Source: Atrina japonica | Lineage: Eukaryota; Mollusca; Bivalvia; Pterioida; Pinnidae | DNA: 64,000 nt | Direction of reading: 5' to 3' | NCBI GenBank assembly: GCA_030159075.1 | Contig: BROG01000630.1 | Location: 124,001-188,000, forward strand | Shown: piece after piece, positions 34,240 to 42,690 of the stretch | Position numbering within the stretch: the first letter of the stretch is position 1 | How the letters are laid out: each line of letters starts with the position of its first letter | Notes under the pieces: generated by a model | Seen by the model: the letters and a program-made list of their open reading frames with translations, nothing else | Database searches by the model: none | Told to the model about the DNA's origin: nothing | Program-made: the position numbers and the translations under genes

Positions 34240-34898
34240 TCTTCCGACCCTGTTTAGATTTACTTGTAGAAGTAGACTGAAAGGGACGGCTCGTTCGTTT
34301 CTTTTTTATACTACTGTTCGTATGACTCGTTGTTCCTGTTCGTTTCTTGCCTGCTAAAACGAGAAGCGACATGAGAGGGGGCACGAGCTAATGTTTTCTT
34401 AGGACCCGTCATTAAGTTGCTCACGGCTTCTTTTCACTCGTTGAAAAGAGCATTTTTCAATGAACGTTTATTTTGTATCACATCCATACCCGTATTCAAA
34501 GCAAATTTAGCTATATGAGGAATGGCTTTCGTCATGGTAGGTTTGAGAAAAGTCTGACCAAATACCTTTGCCTATTGCATATCCGATGCTCTAGGACTAA
34601 ATGCTCCTACGAGTGTATTGACGATATTCCCTGCAAGTCTTAATGGATTGATGATCCCACCTCTCTGAGGAGAGATCAGACCATGAGTTGAGTTGTTCTC
34701 GTTAACGATTGAGTCAGTTTAGGGAAGAGAAAGCCCATAGCCTTTCTGACGGGGTACCCCCTTTATGAACGATGAGTGTCATAATGTGTCCACTATCAAT
34801 ACAGTCCTTAGGAAAATGGATTCAAAACGTAGGAACTTGAAGTCTTTATAGATTTTCATGATTTGCTTTGGAGGTAGTTTCATACTAGGATTAGGCAT
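34240..34898 (-). pseudogene. Minor-capsid-like basic protein upstream of capsid gene
   Basis: From ATG 34898 (MPNPSMKLPPKQIMKIYKDF) the reading passes through a glycine-rich ISPQRGGIINPLRLAG segment, then HIAKFALNTGMDVIQNKRSL and KEAVSNLMTGPKKT, and ends basic. A gene with this hydrophobic/basic character regularly sits before F54H12.2-type capsid genes and has been compared with adenovirus minor proteins; the parallel is inferred from position and composition. Stops and shifts occur near 34780, 34590 and 34445. Confidence 0.55.
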
Positions 34899-34952
34899 GA
34901 TGTACCCCATACATCACTTAACATAACCATCCAGAACTGACTATTGTCATCT

Positions 34953-36300
34953 TTCAAAGCCAAAATGAACGACGCAAGCTATGATGATAGTAAAGGCTAG
35001 AAGAATGACTGGTTGAACAAAAAGAATACAATTTCATTCCGTGGTATCTTTTCTCCGCACCATTTCCAAGTAGTATAGGCGTATGACTCACTCTATCGGG
35101 TGTTTGCTCGGGTGGGCTCATTGTTTTAACTCTGATAGACACTCGGCTTACCGAGTCTACTGGTCGATTCAAGTTGGATTTGGGGATCCATGAATCAAAA
35201 GTAGAAGGATATCCTTTCCAATGTACCTTCACTTCTTCTATAACTCGATTTTTACCTACACGTCTTTTTCTATGGGATCGAGGAATCTCGTCGACTTCAT
35301 AGACATCATCTGTTTTCACAACGGGTTGTAATTCAGATTCGTAAAAACGTACCTTCCAATCGTTATTTAGTTATTTCTTGGTGATCATCCTGGATGTAAT
35401 ACACATAAGGATAACGATCAGGTACTCGTTTCTCGACCGTGAACAGTTCCGTGGTCCAGTTAGGTAAGTATCCTTATCAAATGTACGCTCTTACTTTACT
35501 GATACGTACGCGATCACCTGTATGAAACTTGGGCAATGGACGGTTTTTTTAGAAGGGGTACCATATAAAGGTCTCCCAGACTTCTAACACATTGGAAGGA
35601 TTGACTTCTATGGGACCTTCTACCGATACTACGATGATACGATTTGATTATAAGCTTGAACAATCTGAGGTAGAACGTCAACATATCGACGTGAACGAGT
35701 ATGAGTAAAATATCTCCCACATGCGAGCTTTTAGGGTCCTTTGAAAGCGTTCTACAATACTAGCTTTTGTTTCTTGTATTGTCAGTCGTAAAGAAATGAA
35801 TATCATGAAACGTATGACGAAATTCACGATTCAAAAACTCTTTTCCTTTATCGGATTGTATACGAATAGGACGTCGTCCTTTAGGCTTGTTTTAATACTG
35901 CTTGAAACCCTCGTACCATTTCTTTGGCAGATTTATTTTTCAAAGGGATGACCCAAGCATATTTATCGATAGAACATCAATGACACATAAGAGAAAACGT
36001 ATACCCATCATTGTGTGTCTTGATGTTGGATACATCCGCTAAATCTAATTGCCATTGTTCATCCATATCGGTCACTCTCGTTTGGTTACGATGGAAACTT
36101 TCTCTTGATAGATTTATGAAGCGTATACAGTGTCTTGTTCTTTCAACCATTGTTTGACTTCATTTAGAGAAATGGGATACTTTCGACGTTTTCACTTCTC
36201 GATAGAGAGGTGTACACCTGCATACCACACCCGATATTAGAAGGATCATAATAGGATGGATGCTAATTTGGCATTTTGCGAAGATTTTGAGTTTTGATCC
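34953..36300 (-). pseudogene. Polinton integrase with C-terminal chromodomain
   Basis: The reading includes ISLNEVKQWLKEQDT, then EQWQLDLADVSNIKTHNDGY with the first catalytic Asp, YAWVIPLKNKSAKEMV, IQSDKGKEFLNREF with the second Asp, and SIVERFQRT with the catalytic Glu: an intact DDE set. VRIS and an RYPYVYYIQDD block follow, then a chromodomain (DVYEVDEIPRSHRK, VKVHWKGYPSTFDSWIP) in the clear 121-codon frame at 34954-35319. Chromodomains on integrases can steer insertion to marked chromatin. At least five frame breaks or stops. Not a retroviral integrase: no HHCC zinc head, and the gene sits among capsid genes. Confidence 0.85.
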
Positions 36301-36323
36301 ATTCTGGAAGATGAGAACTCTTT

Positions 36324-37160
36324 TTAGATTTTTTTAATGGTAGACAGTGCCGTAGGAGTCAATCTTTGCCAATCCTTCACCATTTTCTGACTAAGGGGTG
36401 TCTTTGCAGAATCTTTTATGTCAGTAGAAGGAAGAGTAGGCATAGCGTCATAGAACCCTGTGTCATCTTCATCATCATTTTCCAGAGGTTTAGGGGTACT
36501 CATAGCCTTTGGTTTTACAATAGGTTGATTCATCACTTTGATATAATTAGGGTTACGTATCCAATCACGAGGAACATTCGATTCCACTAATCCTTTTACA
36601 ATAACTATCAAGTCCGAGGGTTGATACCCTTTTCTAGGTTGTGTTCGTAAAGCATCAGTTACGAGATCGATCATATTAGTCCCAGGGACGGTCTTTCCTT
36701 TGTAATTGTATTTGACCGTCTTTTCCCATGTTAGTACATCAGAATGTTTCTTGAGATGTTTAAATAACAGAGGGACTTTTGGTTTTTAATGGAGCAGTGA
36801 CACTGGGATGAAATAGCTGTCATAAGATCTTGATCATCAGAAGACATTTCAGTTTTAAACATCATCTTTGACCTTCTTTGACTTTATCTGTTTTCAGAGA
36901 CCAAGGTCTCTCTTCTACAGGATTGACGAGCTTGTTGTTAGATACGTACGGTATCGATGAAGTTCTTGACCAAACTTGGCTACCTTAGCTTCAGGAGTCA
37001 AATCATCACGATCTACAATCGTTTTCTAATTCATTACCTAAAACGCACCGAAGATGCTTACTTCAGGTGTAGAAGGCAAAGGATTTAAACTTCTTTCTCT
37101 CCATTGTTTGAGTTCTTCCATGGTCCTCTCGGGAACTAAGATCATTTTTCGTGTGCTCAT
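36324..37160 (-). pseudogene. Conserved Polinton protein, function unassigned
   Basis: Starts MSTRKMILVPERTMEELKQW at 37160, two bases after the stop of the preceding gene. After a broken middle it ends with a clear frame (36674-36324) containing MIDLVTDALRTQPRKGYQP and ESNVPRDWIRNP. A protein with an opening VP motif and a late block of the type GxNIVDLV...NVP recurs next to capsid genes in Polintons of fish and corals. No catalytic motif is visible. The acidic NDDEDDTGFYDAMPT stretch suggests a disordered tail. Possibly a virion or core protein. Confidence 0.55.
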
Positions 37161-37162
37161 GG

Positions 37163-37450
37163 TTATAGAATAGATTTTAAGACAGGAGAAGCTATGGCTC
37201 CTAGTAATGGCGCTAATAAGGGTAAGAAAGGTAACACACCACCCTGTTGATTCGTTAGAAATTCGACGCTTCGTTGAGGGACAGTCAATTGAGGATGAAC
37301 TAGTTTTCTTAAGACCCGTTTCTTTGAACCCAAGTGTTGTTTCTGGCGTTTTTGTTAAAGGAATCACTCCTTTTAAGATGTTATACACCACTTCACAAAT
37401 TTTCATGATCGTATCATCAGGGGCATACCGTAAGATCATCTTTTTAAACT

Positions 37451-37497
<47 letters not shown>

Positions 37498-37622
37498 AAA
37501 AAAAAAAAAAAAAAAAAACAATAGGATAAAAAAAAAAAAAAAAAAAAAACTGCTTATGTCCTAAGACTTTAATCAAAAGCAGCATGAGATTCAAGCCCAT
37601 GCTTACTTTTTCGTGGTGCCAT
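37163..37622 (-). pseudogene. Small protein with NQQGGVLPFLPLLAP motif (virion-protein-like)
   Basis: MAPRKSKHG opens at 37622. After an expanded T tract on the coding strand the reading resumes with FKKMILRYAPDDTIMKICEV and, one frame over, VEFLTNQQGGVLPFLPLLAP followed by LLGAIASPVL. A basic protein of about 110-130 aa with the LRYAP and NQxGG-plus-hydrophobic-tail pattern is very common in Polintons and resembles a capsid-associated peptide. The stop at 37163-37165 nearly touches the next ATG. The homopolymer at 37452-37549 splits the gene. Confidence 0.65.
37452..37549. repeat. Expanded poly(A) tract inside a Polinton gene
   Basis: About 98 bases that are almost all A with small interruptions (ataaaa near 37495, caataggat near 37519). 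On the minus (coding) strand it is poly(T). The Lys and Phe runs predicted here are artefacts. Its length is likely uncertain in the assembly. Confidence 0.9.
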
Positions 37623-37986
37623 GATGTCACTACAAACTAAGTATTCTATACAAATGACTCATTACATGATCTGAGGTAGTTTTATAAAACCTATATCCAA
37701 CATAGGATGTTGAAGTCGTTTATGATCTTGAATGTTCTTTACTCGTAGTAAAAGAGCCCGACACCATAGACATTTTGTAGCTATTCATATATGAAGTAGC
37801 CTGTGTCTTAGGCTGACTGTGATGGGAGATCCAAAGGTAAAAGCAAACGAAGGTGAACGAGTAGACTTTGGAGTAGATGTTACTCTGTTTGTTCAGCTGA
37901 GATGATACATCTTTTAGCAGTTAAAGGTTTTGGGAATAAGGGAAATAACAAAGACTGCTTGGGAGTATTAGTAGGAGTAGACTTCA

Positions 37987-38716
37987 TTAGGTACATTCAG
38001 TGCCTGTAGGGACTGCTTTAGTCTTAGTAATAGAAGGTTGAGGTTTCCGTTGGGTAATTTTGATATTAGGTCTACCAGGAAGACGTATAGGTTGTCCAAA
38101 GATAGATGTTGCAGTAGCAGAAGTTCCTGCTACAGGACTGTTGGTTACAGGTGGAGACGGTATTCGTTGTAGGAGTAGCCTGATCATTGTATTAGCTTCA
38201 CGAATCTGCTTCAGATTTAGTTTTAGAATCAATGGTGGGTTCTTCTTCTTAGGACTCTTCTTCTTAGGGACTCTTCTTCTTCTTAGGACTCTTCTTCTTT
38301 TTAGGGCTCTGCTTCTCTTGCTTAGGAGGGAGGGGGTGTTTTTTTCTTTTTAGGTGCAGTGTTCTTCTTGAGACGACTAGCCACTGTAACAGGGATCGAA
38401 TGATTACCCCACCTAAGAACCCTGACCCTCTCCTCGTTTTAATAGATAGCAGTTTTCTTAGCTTCTTCATCAGCTTTTGGGTCAGCATATGATTTTTAAA
38501 TGATCAGCATTTCTCTGTATTAAACGATGCTTGTAGGTTTAGTCACTGGAATAGGTACCAGACAGAAGATTTTTAGCTCCCCATACCAAACCATTTCAAT
38601 AAAGCGTCTCTACCTAATTCTAACAGTTCTTGACGTCTGACGGGATCTTTCTCCAATTGTAATTTTCTTAGAGTAGTCACAGCCAGTTTACTGGTGGCTT
38701 TAGGTAAAGGATTCAT
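37987..38716 (-). pseudogene. Basic SPKK-repeat protein (core-protein-like)
   Basis: Start MNPLPKATSKLAVTTLRKLQ at 38716 overlaps the end of the ATPase gene in a TCATGA arrangement. The opening helix (VRRQELLELGRDALLKWF) is followed, across two shifts, by a lysine/serine/proline tract with repeated SPKKKK units (38264-38330), then a proline/threonine-rich tail (IPSPPVTNSPVAGTSA, KITQRKPQPSITKTK) ending at 37987. SPKK units are known minor-groove DNA-binding motifs in histone H1 and sperm proteins, so a DNA-condensing core protein is a fair inference. Family not identified. Confidence 0.6.
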
Positions 38717-39400
38717 GATTCTATGTTAACAGGAATACGAGAAATGACACCCTAGAGAAAAGTGACTGTCTACTTATAAGGGTGTATACAACACTATTCC
38801 TCCTGTAAAACAAGGATGAAACAGATCTGATCTTAATCTTAGATTATCAGGGGTAGGACGATGTTGAGATCAATCAAGAGATAACCATGAGGACGATTTG
38901 TAGCATCGTGATAAGCATGGTTTAAACCTGGTAGGTCTTAATTGACGTGATAAGCTGGTCACTTGAGATTTATCTCTAGGATTCTTAAACAGGACGAGAT
39001 TAATGAGCATTCAGACTTATGGTAACGATATTGTTTAGCACGATCAAACAAGTTTTGAGTGATGTAGATCACACTTGTGTTTCGATGATGAGCTTTACGT
39101 GTAAACCATTCTACGATAGAATCGAGAGCTTTACTGCCCATCCATATCATCAAAGACAAGTAGGTGACGACGAGTTGGATCAGAAACTAAGACTTCGTCA
39201 TCCTCAGGTATATTTTGAACGCAAAGTGAACTTGATTGTTCCCGTTGTAAGATTTCATAAGCAGGTTGCCATTCACGATAACACCATACAATTTTGTCGG
39301 GAGGGGAATGAATCCATTGATCCTTCCATTCTATCAACTGTTTTACAAATACAGTTTTCCATGATTTGGTAGGTCCCGCCCACAACCATGGTAAATTCAT
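38713..39400 (-). pseudogene. Genome-packaging ATPase (FtsK/HerA-like)
   Basis: MNLPWLWAGPTKSWKTVFVK at 39400 is the Walker A region; the expected Gly of GKT reads Trp (TGG for GGG). IVWCYREWQPAYEIL follows, and Walker B is HLLVFDDMDG near 39131-39160. After one shift comes NTSVIYITQNLFDRAKQYR, the sensor segment typical of A32-like packaging ATPases, then LFKNPRDKSQ and a C-terminal DLNIVL-type block. It pumps DNA into capsids. Frame breaks near 39150, 38985 and 38930. It is first in the minus-strand series, just inside the putative divergent promoter. Confidence 0.82.
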
Positions 39401-39716
39401 GCTTTAATTGTTAATCGTATCAGGAGATATGGACTGATAGTAGGCCATTTTAATACTAGTCATGAAACTGAGAGATGTAGTATTATATACATGGTCACTT
39501 CAGTCATGTATTTAGTTATATACATGGTCACTTGAGTAGTGTATGCATAAAACATCTAAGGTATAAGACAAAAACGTTACGAGTAGTAGTAGTAGGAGTC
39601 AATGAAAACAACTCATACTCCGAATAGACCTCTGACGTCATTGATATGCTGTGCGCGTTCATAGTCTCTATATAAACCAGACATTTGGTGTGACTCGGTA
39701 TCAGTTCATCATCACC
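39401..39716. promoter_or_regulatory. Divergent promoter region of Polinton-A
   Basis: Lies between the minus-strand ATPase start and the plus-strand small gene. TATATAAA at 39669-39676 is 41 bases before the ATG at 39717. A direct repeat, ttatatacatggtcactt, is present twice near 39489 and 39519, with TATA-like words usable by the minus strand. Confidence 0.55.
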
Positions 39717-40023
39717 ATGGACAGGTTTGGAGGATATTCCAAGTGAAACAGATTTTGTCAGAGGAATTCGTCGGTGTTCGTTCGTCGCCCGAAGAGAAAA
39801 GTGACGATAGTGCGGGCCTACTCCCCGTCGACCAGCATTTTTAGACCGTCCGCCGCCACCGCCACCTTGCAGCTTTAGCCTCCACTGCCTGAGCTGCAGT
39901 ATACTATGGCTCAGGCAGATTTGAGACTTCTGAGGCTGCAGGAACAAGAAATTAGACGACTGATAGATGAAAAAGAATTGCAAGTCAGTCAGTTGCGACG
40001 TCTGATGGACGGGGTCGGAATAG
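39717..40023 (+). pseudogene. Small nuclear-type protein gene ending in a histone stem-loop
   Basis: From ATG 39717 (MDRFGGYS) the reading shifts once or twice, then gives SSVFVRRPKRKVTIVRAYSP, with a PKRKV nuclear-localisation-type signal, and a proline/alanine-rich stretch with one in-frame TAG. The clear end from 39906 (MAQADLRLLRLQEQEIRRLI, then LQVSQLRRLMDG) is an obvious amphipathic coiled coil. About 100 codons in all. It has a TATA box upstream and a histone-type stem-loop at 40050-40065, so the predicted mRNA (about 0.4 kb) has the size and ends of a replication-dependent histone mRNA. The protein is not a recognisable histone. The minus-strand frame over the same bases (39528-40067) is its shadow. 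Confidence 0.55.
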
Positions 40024-40049
40024 GGTTTTTTAAAACCGAAAAAACAAAA

Positions 40050-40065
40050 GGCCCTTTTCAGGGCC
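40050..40065 (+). terminator. Replication-dependent histone mRNA 3' stem-loop
   Basis: GGCCCTTTTCAGGGCC: a six-base stem GGCCCT/AGGGCC around a TTTC loop, preceded by CAAAA and followed by ACCTA. This matches the metazoan histone 3' stem-loop bound by SLBP at every conserved position. A purine-rich acgaaaagaaac at 40078-40089 is placed like the U7-snRNA-binding downstream element. It lies just past the small plus-strand gene. Confidence 0.85.
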
Positions 40066-40089
40066 ACCTAACTTACACGAAAAGAAACC

Positions 40090-41092
40090 TTAACTGAAAC
40101 TCGATGCAGTTTTTTGTGTTGTGTTATACTTTAGTGGTAAGTCTAGTAGTAAGTAATGTTAATTCTTTTTACTCTTGATTGAACAAATTTTTATGAGATA
40201 GAAATCAATTCTAAAAATAGTAACATTAAACACTTGAGAAAAAGTTTAGTTAGAGATAAAAAATTCAAAACGAGGCAATTCTAAAAAATAGTAACATTAA
40301 ACACTTGAGAATAACTCAGTTAGACTACTGTGAGCTCATTTTGGCAGCCGATGCTCGAAAGAGTCAACATCGTCAGAAAAACTCTCTTGGGTGAGTGTTT
40401 AATTTTTTATTTTATATACAGTAGTACAAGAAATATAAAAACTTGTTGAAACGATGTAAGTGAACAACTTCATACTTTACACTTTACTACTTGTATCACT
40501 TTGTCACTTTGAGACTTCATAACTTAGAACGTTGCACACGTTGCAAACTTTGAAAACATGAGAACGGTACACACACTTGATCACTTTGACAAACTTTGAG
40601 AAACGACAACAAACACTTGATCACTTTTGCAAACTTTGGAGTACGTTACACACTTTCATGTTCTATGGTTCTCACTCCTGCCGTGATGATTAGTCAGTCC
40701 CATTATTCCATACCAAAGATGGGCTACCCTTCCTACCTTTCTGTTCGCTACCCACCCACCCCCTCCGGTTTAATGCCTACAGCCCATAAAGAGTCATCGC
40801 CCCCTTTTGTTCCACCCCTATACTCTATACCGAGTAATCACCCTTTGTTTCATCGATACAGTCTACTACAGAGTGATCTCCATTTGCCCATCTGTAAAGT
40901 CTATACAGAGTAATCTCCTTTTGTTTCACCTATAAAAGTCTATTACAGAGTAATCTCCCTTTGTTTCAACCTATACAGTCTATTACAAGAGTGATCCCCC
41001 TTTAGTCCTACTCATACAAACTATACAGAGTAATCTCCCTTTGTTTCACCTATAGAGTCTATACAGAGTGATCTCCCTTTGTACATACTCGT
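40090..41092. repeat. Subterminal repeats of Polinton-A, right side
   Basis: No gene. One diverged copy of the 175-bp left repeat lies near 40190-40400 in reverse complement. From about 40800 to 41095 a unit of about 40 bases (gtctatacagagtaatctcc plus ctttgtttcacctat) recurs about seven times. The region 40510-40640 has short words such as cacttgatcactttg repeated. Confidence 0.75.
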
Positions 41093-41771
41093 CACTCTAT
41101 ACAAGCCTTAGTACAAGTCTTAGTTCAAGCTTGAATCGAGCTCGGCCTATCGCTTCTCGCGCATGCGCATGATACACAACTCTCAACGACGGTGGCGCCA
41201 TCCAACTACTAGTTTCACCGACGGTGGGCGCCACCCAACTACGAAGTTTCACCAAACCTGGGAAAAACCCAAAAGTTTCGGTTCTAAAAATAGATTCACT
41301 CATCTCAGCTCAAAACTGGAAGAAAAAACCCAACTTTCTCTCTCTTACCGTTGACTTCTCGTGAACTCTCGTGACCTCTTGTGACTTCTCGTGACCCCAG
41401 CCTCTTGTAACGAAGGCTCTCATTGGCTCCTTAGCCAAGATGGCTGCCCCCACAACCCTTCCACTTCCGTCATAGACACGCCTCCAAGCTCAACGATTGG
41501 CTCTTTCTACTTATTGCTATGACAACATGACCTCACTTCCGGTATGACGCACTTCCGGTATGACCTCACTTCCGGTATGACGCACTTCCGGTATGACCTC
41601 ACTTCCGGTATGACGCACTTCCGGTTATGACGTCACAGGCGGCTCTATGGTGCGCATTTGAATTGACCAATCAGCAGTATATTCTGATGACAGTCATCAA
41701 TGCAGCGCCACTGGTGGCGTCCCCTAGCGGCAAAATTCAAATGGCGCACCATAGAGCTGCCTATAACTACT
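41093..41771 (-). repeat. Polinton-A right terminal inverted repeat
   Basis: Reverse complement of 29172-29945 with scattered differences. Ends in CCTATAACTACT, followed at once by GATGAA. Confidence 0.9.
41436..41635. promoter_or_regulatory. Promoter-like motif cluster in right TIR
   Basis: CAAGATGGCTGCC at 41436-41448 is a full YY1 consensus. Six CTTCCGG ETS cores in regular spacing lie between about 41534 and 41625 (gacctcacttccggtatgac), and TGACGTCA (CRE) is at 41628-41635. The ETS array is more regular here than in the left copy. Confidence 0.6.
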
Positions 41772-41777
41772 GATGAA
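41772..41777. other. Target-site duplication GATGAA (right)
   Basis: Exact copy of 29166-29171. In the LINE frame it falls in the codons after CANTATF. Confidence 0.95.
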
Positions 41778-42690
41778 CGTTGCTGTGTTAGCGCATCTGT
41801 CTGGGAGGGACTGTATTTGTCGCAGTATCTTTAGTTTGTTTGTTTGGAGTGTCTTCAGTTCCCCAGCCGTGGTATTTGTGACTTCCAGACCGTAGATTGT
41901 TCTAGGACATACATAAGTGGTATACAGCTTGCAGGAAGCGATAGGGATGAGTCCGATCTTTCCGGGGAGTACCGCACCCATAAGTGCGTATAGGGCGCGT
42001 TTGCCTTTGCTTGTCCATTTGATCTTGTAGCAGAACAAGTGATGCCCAGATGGATCGTTGAAGTGGATTCCATAAGGAGGTTAGGGCCCAATTCCTATGT
42101 TGCTTTAGTTCGGTCTTTTTCGCATTGTAAATGACCATGTCACATTTGGTTGGGTTGATAGTAAACCTGTTTTTGCAAGCAAACTTATGAACTGTATTCA
42201 GGCTCGTTTGGAGATCCACTAGGTTGTCCATAAGTAGGGTTATGTCATCTGCCACCGTTGGAGACCCGATGTAGATGTTACCGATGGTAGTTCCTATACC
42301 ATTTTCTTCTAACGCTTTCAGGAGGTCATTGTTGTAGGTTTTGTACAAGAGTGGAGATAGTTTGACTCCCTGCTTAAGTCCCTGGTTAACTGTGTACGGT
42401 GAAGATAAAATCCCATCTCATTTCCGCTGCGTAGTCCCATCTGTTTGGAGGTCTTTGACGAGAAGCCAGAGGTCATTCTGTATACCTATTTGGTTCAGTT
42501 TCCTCATAAGTCAGTCGTTCGATACTACGTGGAAGGCTTTTTCCGAGTCCAAGGTTACCAATGCCATGGTAGAGTTGTCATCCCTAGCTTCGTTTATCAT
42601 TTCGTCACCAGTATGGATGCATCTTTTTATGATTTGGACTGCATGTAAACCATTGATACCACCTCCAGCGGTATAGGTCTACCAAGGTAA
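41772..42690 (-). pseudogene. LINE reverse transcriptase (right of Polinton-A)
   Basis: On the minus strand from about 42690 the reading gives ALVTLDSEKAFHVV (the palm Asp), NQGLKQGVKLSPLLYKTYNN, and SPTVADDITLLMDN, the catalytic (Y/V)ADD block. NRFTINPTKCDMVIYNAKK and KILRQIQSLPDRCANTATF follow, up to the Polinton junction. It continues at 29171 downward with the zinc-binding tail. The 5' part of the LINE is absent (truncated near 42690). The clear frames are 42348-41902 and 42038-41724. The Val in VADD is unusual; most LINEs have Tyr or Phe there. Confidence 0.82.

Larger units (their letters stand above)
29172..41771. mobile_element. Polinton/Maverick element A (12.6 kb, complete ends)
   Basis: Starts AGTAGTTATAGGCAGCTCTA and ends with its reverse complement. 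It is bounded by GATGAA on both sides and has terminal inverted repeats of about 0.7 kb. Inside are a viral-type packaging ATPase, integrase with chromodomain, F54H12.2-type major capsid protein, adenain-like protease and several small virion-type genes, nearly all on the minus strand, plus a small plus-strand gene at the right. This content matches Polintons of the adintovirus-like group (family knowledge). Protein-primed DNA polymerase, normally the largest gene, is not visible anywhere between the ends. Most ORFs carry frame breaks, so the copy is defective as read. It lies inside a LINE. Confidence 0.95.

Noticed and set aside
37207..37630. Poly-Lys and poly-Phe ORFs
   Set aside because: Translations of the expanded A/T homopolymer; the true gene reads through it on the minus strand.
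39528..40067. 179-codon minus-strand ORF
   Set aside because: Antisense to the small plus-strand gene, which has a TATA box, coiled coil and stem-loop; the glycine run is the complement of a Pro/Ala codon stretch.
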